The notes below the pieces were generated by a model, which saw nothing but the letters and a program-made list of their open reading frames with translations, ran no database searches and was not told the DNA's origin. The position numbers were made by a program, and so were the translations under genes. Source: an uncultured Oscillospiraceae bacterium (GTDB lineage: Bacteria > Bacillota > Clostridia > Oscillospirales > Oscillospiraceae). Taken from it: a stretch of 64,000 nt of DNA. Positions 14,506 to 22,867 of the stretch are shown here, in pieces. The stretch lies in the NCBI GenBank assembly GCA_934597345.1, contig CAKTRJ010000002.1, positions 1 through 64,000 on the forward strand, given 5' to 3'. Each line of letters begins with the position of its first letter. Position 1 is the stretch's first letter.

Positions 14506-15376
14506 AAGGCCCCCTCTGGGAGGGGGCTGTCGGCTACGGCGGCATAGCCGCCGAGATCGGGGCTAAAAACATGCCACTGGCATGTTTTCTTAGCGCCCCG
14601 ACTGGGGGAGAGAATAAAAGGCTTAAATTCTCTCCCTCCGTCTCGCTTACGCTCGACACCTCCCTCACAGAGGGAGGCTTTGAGACATGCGGAATCAAGA
14701 AATACAGTGCGTAGGGCGGCCTGCCCTCAGGCCGCCGCCCGGCAAACCGCAGCAACACAGGCGGCGGGGTGAGGGCACCCCGCCCTACGAAATGACCATC
14801 GATGGAGCGGTGTAAGGGGCGAATCTTGCGGCCGCCTACCGCGGAGCTGGTGGCGGAGCCGGAGGAATAACAGAAAAGCCCAGCCCCTTCCGGGGCTGGG
14901 CGATGGCATAGAAACAATGTTCGATATCTGATAGCGCCGCCCTACTTGGTGGTCGGCCTGCGCTGATGCGTGGGGTACGGAGCGTAGGCCCGGCGGGGCG
15001 GCGCTATGAGAGATCGAAGCACGATATAAATACGGTTGTTGCAAAAAACGCAACGACCACATGACCTATATATCATACGCGCACGCGCGTATCTGCGGGG
15101 CTCTTAAACGCCTAAGTTTACCGGCAAAGCCTCTTGCGAGAGACAGCGGGGCGGACTTCCGCCGCCCGGATGTCTCGGAAAAACGCAAGGGGCTTATGAC
15201 GGGGGCGAGAAATGCGAAGGCCGGTTCCTGTGCGCGGGCGTCTTTGATTTTTATTATACGCGGGAAAGAACGGCGGACTGTGGCGGCGGGGTGAGGGCAC
15301 CCCGCCCTACGGAGATTTGGGTATACGCTTTTGTAGGGCGGCCTGCCCTCAGGCCGCCGCGGGGAGGGAAGATATC
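14506..15376. other. Long non-coding stretch: repeats, terminator and a large stem-loop
   Basis: About 870 bp without a convincing gene. It holds a hairpin module with AAAACATGCC (14560-14600), GTAGGGCGGCCTGCCCTCAG (14711-14740), GGCGGGGTGAGGGCACCCCG (14760-14790 and 15281-15312), a strong AGCCCAGCCCC/GGGGCTGGGC stem (14878-14901), the stem-loop at 14921-15019, a GTTGTTGC/GCAACGAC hairpin (15037-15059) and another GTAGGGCGGCCTGCCCTCAG (15332-15360). A 22-codon frame ending ELVAEPEE (14803-14871) may be a gene remnant. Confidence 0.7.
14921..15019. other. Large imperfect palindrome, possible origin or structured RNA
   Basis: TTCGATaTCTgATAGCGCCG and following bases pair with the mirror segment ending ATCGAA at 20 of 22 positions. 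An inner CCTGCGCT/AGCGTAGG arm gives a branched fold. It lies about 380 bp upstream of the HUH initiator gene, so it is a candidate replication origin. Confidence 0.5.
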
Positions 15377-15400
15377 ATGATATCACGGGAGGGATGGTAT

Positions 15401-16204
15401 ATGGTCAAGAAGATCACCAGCGGGCAGGTAGTGGAGCGCCGCAAAAGTTATGTGGGCCGGAAGCCCTCACGCCGGGGCGCGCGGATCAAGGGCAACAGCG
15501 GCGAAAAGAAGCAGGAGAACAACCGCCAGCAGGCCGTGCTGGCGCTGGCCCGTGTACTGAACTGCAACTACACCCACGGCGATGCGCTGCTGACGCTGAC
15601 CTTCATCGACGAGGCGCTGGCCCGGTGCGGCGGCACCTTCGAGGGGGCGGTGAAAGAGGCGAAGAATTTTCTCGGGCGCATGGCACGCCGCATGAAAAAG
15701 CACGGCGATATCCTCAAGTGGGTGCTGGTGCCCAGCGAGGTGGACGGCGAGACCGGCGAAGCGGTGCGCCTGCACTGCCACATCGTGATCAACAGCGCGG
15801 GACTGGGGATGGAGGATCGGAGGTTTACCCTGTACGGGGAACCGCTGGACCACATCTGGGGCCGGGGCACGGTGGATGTGCAGCTGCTGCGGGATCAGAA
15901 GGACTATTACCCGCTGGCGCTGTACCTGATCCGGCAGGCGCGGAACATCCCGGACGGCAAGAAGTACACCAGCAGCCGGAACATGGAGAAGCCCAAGGTG
16001 GAATACACCTATGTGCTGACGCCGGCCCAGCTGCGGGTGCCGGCAGGCGCTACCACGCTGCCGGGCACACGGTACGAGCCGGAACTGGGCGTCAATTTCG
16101 TCCGGTACATACCCAGAGAGAAAGACCCGGCGCGGAAGATCGGCGGGCGAAAGGAGATGGCCGTGGCCCGCGCCGGAGAGGAGGCGGAGGACGATGGCAT
16201 TTAA
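15401..16204 (+). CDS. HUH-type rolling-circle replication initiator
   Basis: 267 residues from ATG 15401 (GGGAGGG just upstream); ATG 15377 is an alternative. The HUH motif is LHCHIVIN (about 123-130), where two His bind the metal. A following helix has KDYYPLALYLIRQARN (about 166-181), where a Tyr would be the nicking residue. An upstream block, DALLTLTF, fits motif 1. Such proteins nick one strand at an origin hairpin. No helicase, primase or SSB gene was recognised in this prophage, so this is its best replication gene. Confidence 0.75.
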   Translation: MVKKITSGQVVERRKSYVGRKPSRRGARIKGNSGEKKQENNRQQAVLALARVLNCNYTHGDALLTLTFIDEALARCGGTFEGAVKEAKNFLGRMARRMKKHGDILKWVLVPSEVDGETGEAVRLHCHIVINSAGLGMEDRRFTLYGEPLDHIWGRGTVDVQLLRDQKDYYPLALYLIRQARNIPDGKKYTSSRNMEKPKVEYTYVLTPAQLRVPAGATTLPGTRYEPELGVNFVRYIPREKDPARKIGGRKEMAVARAGEEAEDDGI

Positions 16205-16472
16205 GAAGCTGCGGGGGGTGCGGGTGAGCCGCAACATGCAGGGCTTTATCCGCTTCACCTGCCTGACCTATGACCAGCAGCCGAAGCGGATGCAGAATAA
16301 GATCGACAGGCTCTTACGGGAATGCGGAGGGCCTTGTGACGCTGCCCTGCGGGAGGTGATGTGCGGCGAGGACAGCATCACGGCCATTGCCCTGCGGCAT
16401 TTCACCAGCGAGAGCAGCCTATACCGGATGCGGAAGGCGTTTTATGAAAGCTGGGAGGGGAAACGAAAATGA
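16194..16472 (+). CDS. Small HTH-like phage protein
   Basis: 92 residues. The C-terminal half (AALREVMCGEDSITAIALRH then SESSLYRMRKAFYESW) reads like a sigma-region-4/ArpU-type helix-turn-helix, so a late-gene activator is possible. Overlaps the Rep gene by 11 bp and is followed by a terminator. Confidence 0.55.
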   Translation: MAFKKLRGVRVSRNMQGFIRFTCLTYDQQPKRMQNKIDRLLRECGGPCDAALREVMCGEDSITAIALRHFTSESSLYRMRKAFYESWEGKRK

Positions 16473-16495
16473 GAGGCCACAAGACCTCTCATTTT
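16467..16495. terminator. Bidirectional terminator
   Basis: AAAATGAGAGG/CCTCTCATTTT. Separates the replication genes from convergent hicAB. Confidence 0.85.
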
Positions 16496-16513
16496 CAGGT
16501 AATGGTTCGTTTG

Positions 16514-16909
16514 TCAGATGCGCAGTTCCGCTTTCAGTGCATTTTGCAGCACCATGGAGAAGTTGACACCCTGCTTCTCTGCCATCGTGTTCAGCCACGA
16601 GGGAATGGTGAGCGTCTTTTTGACGGCGCGGTTGTCGTAAAACTTCCGATATGCCACCGTATCGCAGCGGATCAGTGTTGCCAGCTGGTTATTCGCTACA
16701 GACAGCTGGTGCATATCGGAGGGCTGAGGCGGAGTCTCGCCATTTTCCTCCATGTCATAGAGCATCAGACAAAGCGCATCAGACGCCATTTCGATGCCTT
16801 TTTCCAGCGTTTCCGCCGAGGTATAGCAACCCTCAACATCCGGAAAGCTGATGGAATAGTTTCCCTCCGATTCATGCGTAAAAATGGCCGGATAGACATA
16901 TTTTGCCAT
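16514..16909 (-). CDS. hicB: HicB antitoxin
   Basis: 131 residues. The N-terminal HicB fold (YPAIFTHESEGNYSISFPDV then EGCYTSAETLEKGIEMA) is followed by a C-terminal ribbon-helix-helix type segment (VKKTLTIPSWLNTMAEKQGV) for operator binding. It neutralises HicA and represses the locus. It lies 66 bp downstream of hicA on the same strand, with AAAGGAGGTC upstream. Confidence 0.92.
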   Translation of the reverse strand: MAKYVYPAIFTHESEGNYSISFPDVEGCYTSAETLEKGIEMASDALCLMLYDMEENGETPPQPSDMHQLSVANNQLATLIRCDTVAYRKFYDNRAVKKTLTIPSWLNTMAEKQGVNFSMVLQNALKAELRI

Positions 16910-16975
16910 GTATTATGACCTCCTTTTCTCCTTTTGGACAGTGTTTCCCTTGAATTATATCCGGGGACAGCCGGA

Positions 16976-17161
16976 TTATTGCAGTCCTGCCGCCCGTTTG
17001 ATTGACTTGAGCGTCCCGGTGGCGATCTCCTCAGTCTTGTGCCGACTGACGGAGAAGCGCTTCCCTGTGATGGGACTGTACCATATGCAGTGGTTCGCCC
17101 CCTCCCGATACACACTGCATCCGGCTTTCCGTAGTTCTTTTTCTAACTCGCTGTATCGCAC
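16976..17161 (-). CDS. hicA: HicA toxin (mRNA interferase)
   Basis: 61 residues. A dsRBD-like fold with the catalytic His in REGANHCIWY, then FSVSRHKTEEIATGTLKSIK and RAAG. It cleaves mRNA independently of the ribosome when HicB is depleted. The start is a GTG with GGAGGTGATG 4-12 bases upstream; the longer frame would run through the promoter. Confidence 0.9.
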   Translation of the reverse strand: MRYSELEKELRKAGCSVYREGANHCIWYSPITGKRFSVSRHKTEEIATGTLKSIKRAAGLQ

Positions 17162-17186
17162 AGCATCACCTCCAATCTTGATTAAA

Positions 17187-17249
17187 ATTATAACACGTAT
17201 TCGCACGTATGTCAAGAAAAAATGCACGTGTGAATACGTGCATTTTTGC
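17187..17249 (-). promoter_or_regulatory. hicAB promoter with palindromic operators
   Basis: Minus strand: TTGACA, 17 bp, TATAAT (consensus boxes; + coordinates 17210-17215 and 17187-17192). ACGTGCGAATACGT fills the spacer. Just upstream lies a perfect inverted repeat, AAAATGCACGT-GTGAAT-ACGTGCATTTT. Probably HicB sites. Confidence 0.8.
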
Positions 17250-17340
17250 ATGTGGGAGTGGTGGTGATGTTGGTGATAATGGGCACCCCGTTCATGTTAG
17301 GCTATTAGCATGAAGAAGTTTCTTGCGGAGGGGATAGGCA

Positions 17341-17784
17341 ATGAAAGAGTTGTCGGCAAAACAGAAAAAGTTTGTTCATGAATGGCTTATCGACCTTTGT
17401 GGCACCCGAGCCGCTATCCGGGCCGGGTACAGCGAAAAGAGCGCCGCCCAGACCGCCAGCAGGCTCATGAAAGATCCGGCGGTGCGGGAATACCGGGACG
17501 CGCTGCTGAAGGAGGAGTTCGACAGCTTAGGGATCACCCGCCACTCGCTGGCGGTGGAGGTATGGCGGGTGTACGAGCGGTGTGCCGCCGCCACGCCGGT
17601 GCTGCAATGGGACAGCAACCTGCGGGAGTACATCGAGAGCGGCGCATGGGAGTTCGACGCCCGCGGCTGCCTGAAAGCCCTGGGGATGCTGCACGACATG
17701 CTGGAGCGCATGGAGCGCAGTGAGGAAGAGGACGCCGCCGACGGCTATGAGGAGATGATCTCCTCCGGCGGGCGGGAATTTTGA
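17341..17784 (+). CDS. terS: Terminase small subunit
   Basis: 147 residues. The N-terminal Terminase_2 motif (LSAKQKKFVHEWLI, GTRAAIRAGYSEKSAAQTAS, LMKDPAVREY) is a DNA-recognition HTH, and the rest is helical oligomerisation sequence. It selects phage DNA for packaging. It begins the structural operon with portal, away from terL. GGAGGGG precedes ATG. Confidence 0.9.
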   Translation: MKELSAKQKKFVHEWLIDLCGTRAAIRAGYSEKSAAQTASRLMKDPAVREYRDALLKEEFDSLGITRHSLAVEVWRVYERCAAATPVLQWDSNLREYIESGAWEFDARGCLKALGMLHDMLERMERSEEEDAADGYEEMISSGGREF

Positions 17785-17794
17785 GGAGGAAGCC

Positions 17795-19759
17795 ATGAAG
17801 AAGGATGAACTGCGGAAGCTCAAGATGTGGCAGGACCGGCTGGAGACGGCCAGGGAGGCCATCATGCCGGAGCTGAACCGCATGGGCAAGCGGGAGAGCA
17901 TCTATGACGGCGATCCCACCATTTACGCGCCGGACGGCAGCGTGGCGAAGAAGGGAAAAGCCACCCATGTGCGGAACGTGGGCTTTGAGCTGATCGAGGC
18001 CCAGGTGGATAGCGATATCCCCTCGCCGAAGGTGACGGCCATCCGGCAGGAGGATGAGTGGCTGGCGGACATCGCGGAAAACCTGCTGCGGAACGTGATG
18101 GACAAGCTGCCCTTTGAGCGGATCAACGACGAGGGCGAGCGCATCAGCCCCGTACAGGGCGGCCACGGCCTGCTGGTGGACTGGCAGGACGGCATCAGCG
18201 GTAAGGACTGGCTGGGCGACCTGCGGGTGACCATGATGCACCCGCGGGGCATCATCCCCCAGGCGAACGTCAGCCAGATATCCGACATGGACTGGATCTT
18301 TCTGGAATCGCCCGCCACCCGGCGGCAGATCAAGGAGGCCTTCGGCGTGGCGCTGGAGGAGAACGAGAACGAATCCGACCCCGACGCCCGGCGGCTGGGA
18401 GACAGTCCCGACAACAGCGGAGAAATCGTGACGCTGGTGACCTGCTACTACCGCAACAGCAAGGGCGGTATCGGCCGCTACCGCTGGGTGAACGACACGG
18501 TGGTGGAGGATCTGGAGGACTATCAGGTGCGGCGGGTGAACCGCTGCGGCGCCTGCGGCATGGTGGGCGACGGCCACCGGTGCCGGTACTGCCAGAGCAC
18601 CAAGTTCACCGTGGAGGTGGAGGAGTTCGAGGAGCTGACGGAGGATATCGTCACACGGAACGGCACCACCATCCCCGCCACCAGCGAGCAGCGGGACGAA
18701 TACGGCCAGCCGGTGGTGGAGCCGCTGACGGCGGGCGAGGGCGTGCTGCCCCAGCTGCGCTCCGTGAACGGTCCGGCGGCGGTGACCTACATGCCGGTGA
18801 TGGCCCCGACCCGCATCCCCTACTACAAGCCGGATGTGTACCCCATCGTGGTGCGGAAAAACGTCAGCAAATTCGGGCGCTTCATGGGCGGAAGTGACAT
18901 TGATGCCATTGCCGATCAGCAGAACACCATGAACCAGCTGTCCACCAAGATCAAGGCTAAGGTGCTGGGCGGCGGCAGCTTCACCACACTGCCGGAGACC
19001 GGGGCGCAGTTCGTAACGGACGAGGACAACCGGGTGGTGCGGGTGGACAGCCCCGCCAAGATGCAGATGATCCACACCTTCAACACGCAGGTGGATATCC
19101 AGATGGACCTGGCGCTGCGCGCGCAGATCTACGAGGAGGCCCGCCAGACCATCGGCATCACGGACAGCATGCAGGGCCGGAAGGATCCCACCGCCACCAG
19201 CGCCGTGGCCAAGGAGTTCAGCGCCCAGCAGGCGGCGGGCCGCCTGGAGAGCAAGCGGGTGATGAAGCGGGCCATGTATCAGGACCTGTTCGAGGTCATT
19301 TTCAAGTTCTTCCTGGCATACTGCGAGGAACCGCGGTGGCTCCACAAGTCCGACGAGAACGGCCGAACGGAGTATCTGGTGTTTGACCGCCATGATTTCC
19401 TGTATCAGGACGAGGCGGGAGAGTGGAAATACAACACCGATTTTCTGTTTTCGTGCGACAGCGCCGCACCGCTGGCCACCGACCGGCAAGCGCTGTGGAA
19501 AGAAGCGCGGATGAACTTCCAGCAGGGCGCCATGGGGCCGGTGAACGAGATCACCACGCTGCTGCGGTTCTGGACCCAGATGGAGAAGCTGCACTACCCC
19601 ATGGCGGGCGACATGCGCCGTAGTCTGGAGGAGGAGCTGGGACGTCAGCAGGAGGCGGCACAGCAGCAACAGGCCGCCGCTGCCATGCAGGGCGGTGCGG
19701 ACACAGGCGCGGCACCTGCCATGGATGCCGCCATGATGGAAGGGGGCGGCATGGCATGA
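17795..19759 (+). CDS. Portal protein with inserted zinc ribbon
   Basis: 654 residues, the length of large P22-type portals. It forms the ring through which DNA enters. A C-x2-C...C-x2-C ribbon (CGACGMVGDGHRCRYC, about 249-264) is inserted in the wing region. The C-terminus is Gln/Ala-rich. The stop overlaps the next start (ATGA). Assignment rests on position, length and composition plus the NQLSTKIKAKVLGGG-type clip/stem segment. Confidence 0.8.
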   Translation: MKKDELRKLKMWQDRLETAREAIMPELNRMGKRESIYDGDPTIYAPDGSVAKKGKATHVRNVGFELIEAQVDSDIPSPKVTAIRQEDEWLADIAENLLRNVMDKLPFERINDEGERISPVQGGHGLLVDWQDGISGKDWLGDLRVTMMHPRGIIPQANVSQISDMDWIFLESPATRRQIKEAFGVALEENENESDPDARRLGDSPDNSGEIVTLVTCYYRNSKGGIGRYRWVNDTVVEDLEDYQVRRVNRCGACGMVGDGHRCRYCQSTKFTVEVEEFEELTEDIVTRNGTTIPATSEQRDEYGQPVVEPLTAGEGVLPQLRSVNGPAAVTYMPVMAPTRIPYYKPDVYPIVVRKNVSKFGRFMGGSDIDAIADQQNTMNQLSTKIKAKVLGGGSFTTLPETGAQFVTDEDNRVVRVDSPAKMQMIHTFNTQVDIQMDLALRAQIYEEARQTIGITDSMQGRKDPTATSAVAKEFSAQQAAGRLESKRVMKRAMYQDLFEVIFKFFLAYCEEPRWLHKSDENGRTEYLVFDRHDFLYQDEAGEWKYNTDFLFSCDSAAPLATDRQALWKEARMNFQQGAMGPVNEITTLLRFWTQMEKLHYPMAGDMRRSLEEELGRQQEAAQQQQAAAAMQGGADTGAAPAMDAAMMEGGGMA

Positions 19760-19923
19760 CCTGCCCGGAGTGCGGACTGGAAATGATGATCTATCAGGTG
19801 GCGGCCGCGCCGGACGGCACCGAAGAGGTGGAATACGTCTGCCGGAACAAGCACTGCGGACGGTATGACCGGCGGCTGACGCGGACCAAGGCAGCGGAGA
19901 CGCCGGAGAACCCCGAGAAATAA
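19756..19923 (+). CDS. Small zinc-ribbon protein
   Basis: 55 residues: MTCPECGLEM...CRNKHCGRYD. Coupled to portal by a 4-bp overlap. Role unknown. Confidence 0.55.
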   Translation: MTCPECGLEMMIYQVAAAPDGTEEVEYVCRNKHCGRYDRRLTRTKAAETPENPEK

Positions 19924-19928
19924 ACACA

Positions 19929-20044
19929 GCTTCGCGGCTGCGCCGGGCAGGGTCGCACTACCTGCCCCGGATATCCTCCTCATTTTTCTTTTTTCGTGCC
20001 GGGCGTCCCGAACGCAAGTCGGGTGCCTGGCGGAGCCGCGAAGC
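19929..20044. other. Large stem-loop between portal and scaffold genes
   Basis: 19929-19949 pairs with 20024-20044 at 19 of 21 positions, with further GC-rich arms and a T-rich loop in between. Could be an attenuator, processing site or structured RNA; not similar in sequence to 14921-15019. Confidence 0.55.
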
Positions 20045-20116
20045 ATCCACACATGACAACAATTCGCTTGGGGAGAAGCGGAAAAAGCCCCAGAACACAG
20101 GAAAGGAGGACACACC

Positions 20117-20278
20117 ATGAGCAAGAACAACGGCTATGCCGGTAAGATCGCCAACGCGGGCAGCCAGCGGGTGGAAGCACCCTGCGCCAAGTCCACGCCC
20201 GCGCCCAAGGGCAACGTGCGCTACAGCGGCAGCGACCTGCGCACCGGCACCGGCGGCGGCACCAAGAAGAGCAAGTAA
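20117..20278 (+). CDS. Small basic phage protein
   Basis: 53 residues, Gly/Lys/Ala-rich (KNNGYAGKIANAGSQRVEAP). AAAGGAGG precedes ATG. Conserved-looking, unknown. Confidence 0.55.
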   Translation: MSKNNGYAGKIANAGSQRVEAPCAKSTPAPKGNVRYSGSDLRTGTGGGTKKSK

Positions 20279-20420
20279 GCTTGCATGGTTCGCACATTTA
20301 AGGCCACTTACGCGCATATTTTCCGGAAAAACAGACGTTAACCGGGAAAACGGAATATTTCGCTTGGCCCCGGCGGAAATGGGGCGCTTTCGCACCGAAA
20401 GCGGAAACATGGAGGACACA

Positions 20421-21329
20421 ATGGAACTGACACAGGAAGAATACGCCCGCGCCTTTGGCGTGGAGGACGATATGCCCGCGGCGGACGCGGACGCCGGAAC
20501 CGACGGCGCGGAGGATACCGCACAGGATCTCTCCGGTGTACCCGGCGGAGAAGGTGAGGGCGGCGCGGAGGACGGTTCCGCCCCGGCGGAGGATACCGCG
20601 CGGGAGCAGGATGCGGAGACACGCCGCCGTCAGGCCTACGGACGCCGCCAGCGGGAGGATGCCGCCCGGCGGCAGGCGTCGGAGGCGGCGGCACAGGCCC
20701 GCGTGGACCGCATTTACGCGGACATGTTCCAGGGCCAGAACAACCCCTACACCGGCCAGCCCATCCGCAGCGAGGCGGACTACCGGGCCTATCAGGAGGC
20801 GGACCGGCAGGCCCGGCGCACGGCCCAGCTGCAGCAGGCCGGCATCGACCCGGACACGGTACGCGGCATGGTGGATGAGGCGGTGCGGCCCCTGCGGCAG
20901 CAGGTGCAGCGCCAGGAGCTTACCGCCATTCAGGAGCAGGCCAGGGCCGTGAATGACCGGGCACAGGAGACCATCCGCCAGGGGGTGGAGAGCATCCGGC
21001 AGATGTACGGCGCGGAGGTGGGCAGTCTGGAGGACATTGCCGCCATGCCCACGGGGCCGCAGTTCAACAGCTATGTACAGAAGGGCCTGAGCCTTGAGGA
21101 GGCCTACTATCTGGCCAACCGGAAGGACATTGACGCCCGGCGGCTGAGCGCCGCCCGTCAGGCCGGTATCAACCGGGCCAGCGGCAAGGGCCATCTGGCC
21201 GGGATGCCTGCGGCGGCAGGAGAGGCCCCTTATCAGCCCACGGCGGAGGAAAAGGCGGCGTACCGGGAGTTTCTGCCGGACGCCACCGACGCGGAGATCG
21301 CGGCCGCCTATGGGGCGTACCGAAAGTAA
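20421..21329 (+). CDS. Scaffold protein
   Basis: 302 residues, acidic N-terminus (GVEDDMPAADADAGTDGAED), Arg/Gln/Ala-rich helical coiled middle and a helical C-terminus (EEKAAYREFLPDATDAEIAA) that would bind coat. Placed between portal and coat genes as scaffolds are. ATG 20421 has GGAGG upstream; ATG 20409 is possible. The open frame further upstream is a shadow of the gene at 20117. Confidence 0.75.
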   Translation: MELTQEEYARAFGVEDDMPAADADAGTDGAEDTAQDLSGVPGGEGEGGAEDGSAPAEDTAREQDAETRRRQAYGRRQREDAARRQASEAAAQARVDRIYADMFQGQNNPYTGQPIRSEADYRAYQEADRQARRTAQLQQAGIDPDTVRGMVDEAVRPLRQQVQRQELTAIQEQARAVNDRAQETIRQGVESIRQMYGAEVGSLEDIAAMPTGPQFNSYVQKGLSLEEAYYLANRKDIDARRLSAARQAGINRASGKGHLAGMPAAAGEAPYQPTAEEKAAYREFLPDATDAEIAAAYGAYRK

Positions 21330-21369
21330 TGACAAAAGTAATGACATTTGAAAGGAGCTGGAAAGCAGC

Positions 21370-21759
21370 ATGTTTGCACTAAGCAAGATGAAGGTGGGCC
21401 TGACGCCCCCTATCGAGTATAAGCCTGCCACCGCCGACGAGAGCTACGTCGTGGGCGAGGCGCTGAAGGTGGCCAGCGGCGCGGTGACCAAGTGCACCGG
21501 CGCGACGAAGCCCGCCTATGTGTGCGTGGGCCCGGCCAACGCGGCAGGGGAGGTGCCCTGCGTGGAGGTGCAGGACTACATGGAGTTCGAGACCACGCTG
21601 GGCGTGGCTCCGACGGAGAGCGCCACCGTTGCCGTGGGCAACAAGGTGACCATCCACACGGACGGCGCGTCTGTCACCGCCACCACCACCAGCGGCGTGG
21701 CCGAGGTGCTGGCCATTGACGGCCAGACCGTGGGCAGCCGCGTGGTCGTGCGATTTTAA
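21370..21759 (+). CDS. Head decoration protein
   Basis: 129 residues, beta-rich and Val/Thr-rich (ATADESYVVGEALKVASGAV; KVTIHTDGASVTATTTSGVA). Lies just before the major capsid gene, as lambda gpD-like proteins do. AAAGGAGC upstream. Confidence 0.65.
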   Translation: MFALSKMKVGLTPPIEYKPATADESYVVGEALKVASGAVTKCTGATKPAYVCVGPANAAGEVPCVEVQDYMEFETTLGVAPTESATVAVGNKVTIHTDGASVTATTTSGVAEVLAIDGQTVGSRVVVRF

Positions 21760-21777
21760 GAAAGGAGAACGAGAAAC

Positions 21778-22794
21778 ATGAGTGGTTATGTGACCGTATC
21801 CATCGGCTCCGGTCTGGTGGATTCTATCTATGGCAATTGTCAGGTGCCCCTGAAAAGCTATCTGGAAAAGCGGGGTGAGGCCTTCGAGCGGGAGAGCCTG
21901 CTGAAGCATCTGTTCCGCATGGAGAGCAGCCGCCATTTCGCGGAGCATTATACCGGCGAAACGGCCATGGATGATTTTGAGCCCGTGGGCGAGGGCGGCG
22001 CCTATCCCCATACCGGTTTTCAGGAGAGCTATGGCCGCGACATCGTGAATGAGACCTTCAAGCAGTCCTTCGCGGTGACCAAGGAGCTGGTGGAGGATGC
22101 CATGATCGGCACCATGAAGAAGCGGGCCAACAAGCTTATCACCGCCTATGGCCGTACCCGCGAGATGCTGGGCCGTACACTATACGCCGGTGGCCTGTAT
22201 GGTACGCAGGTCGATTTCAAAGGCAAGAAATTCTCTTGCCACAGCGCCGACGGCCTGAGCCTGTTCAACAAGGAGCACCCCAACAAGGTGACCGGCGAGA
22301 AGCAGAGCAACCTGTATAAGGGTGCGTTTTCTGCAACGATTCTGAGCAAGATCGAGACTGAGATGCAGAATTATACAGGCGACAACGGCGAGCTGCTGGC
22401 GGTGGCTCCCGACACCATCTGGATCCCCAACGATGAAGCACTGAAGGACAAGGTGTTCAGCGCCATCGGCGCGGACAAGGAGCCCACCACCGCCAACAAC
22501 GCTTTCAACTACCAGTACGGACGCTGGAACATCATCGTGGATCCGTACCTGACGTTAGCGCTGAAGAAGCTGGGCAAGAGCAGCGAAAAGCCCTTCTTCC
22601 TGCTGGACAGCAAGTTCATGGATGTCAACGACTGTGCCATCTTCCAAGACCGCGTGAAGCTGGAGGTTCGTTCCGTTCTGGACGAGAGCAACGACAACAA
22701 CATGTGGAAGGGCCGCGCCCGCTTCTCTGCCGGTTTTGTGGACTGGCGCGGTGTCGCGGTTGGCAACATCAGCACCGGCACCGACCTGAGCTGA
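21778..22794 (+). CDS. Major capsid protein
   Basis: 338 residues, HK97-fold expected. Typical features: helical N-terminal part (ESLLKHLFRMESSRHFAEHY), TFKQSFAVTKELVEDA and the late FSAGFVDWRGVAVGNIS segment. Position after scaffold and decoration supports it. Followed by a strong terminator. Confidence 0.85.
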   Translation: MSGYVTVSIGSGLVDSIYGNCQVPLKSYLEKRGEAFERESLLKHLFRMESSRHFAEHYTGETAMDDFEPVGEGGAYPHTGFQESYGRDIVNETFKQSFAVTKELVEDAMIGTMKKRANKLITAYGRTREMLGRTLYAGGLYGTQVDFKGKKFSCHSADGLSLFNKEHPNKVTGEKQSNLYKGAFSATILSKIETEMQNYTGDNGELLAVAPDTIWIPNDEALKDKVFSAIGADKEPTTANNAFNYQYGRWNIIVDPYLTLALKKLGKSSEKPFFLLDSKFMDVNDCAIFQDRVKLEVRSVLDESNDNNMWKGRARFSAGFVDWRGVAVGNISTGTDLS

Positions 22795-22810
22795 GTACAT
22801 AGCGCGACGT

Positions 22811-22843
22811 AAAAAGGCCCGGTTCCACGACCGGGCCTTTTTT
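22811..22843 (+). terminator. Terminator after the capsid gene
   Basis: AAAAAGGCCCGG/CCGGGCC plus six T. Would boost capsid message over the downstream tail genes. Confidence 0.9.
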
Positions 22844-22867
22844 GAAGGGCGAAAGGAGGAAAAGCCA

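Noticed and set aside
14931..15007. tRNA-sized (77 bp) folded segment
   Set aside because: No T-arm GGTTCRANNCC box, wrong stem lengths and a much longer outer palindrome; not a tRNA.
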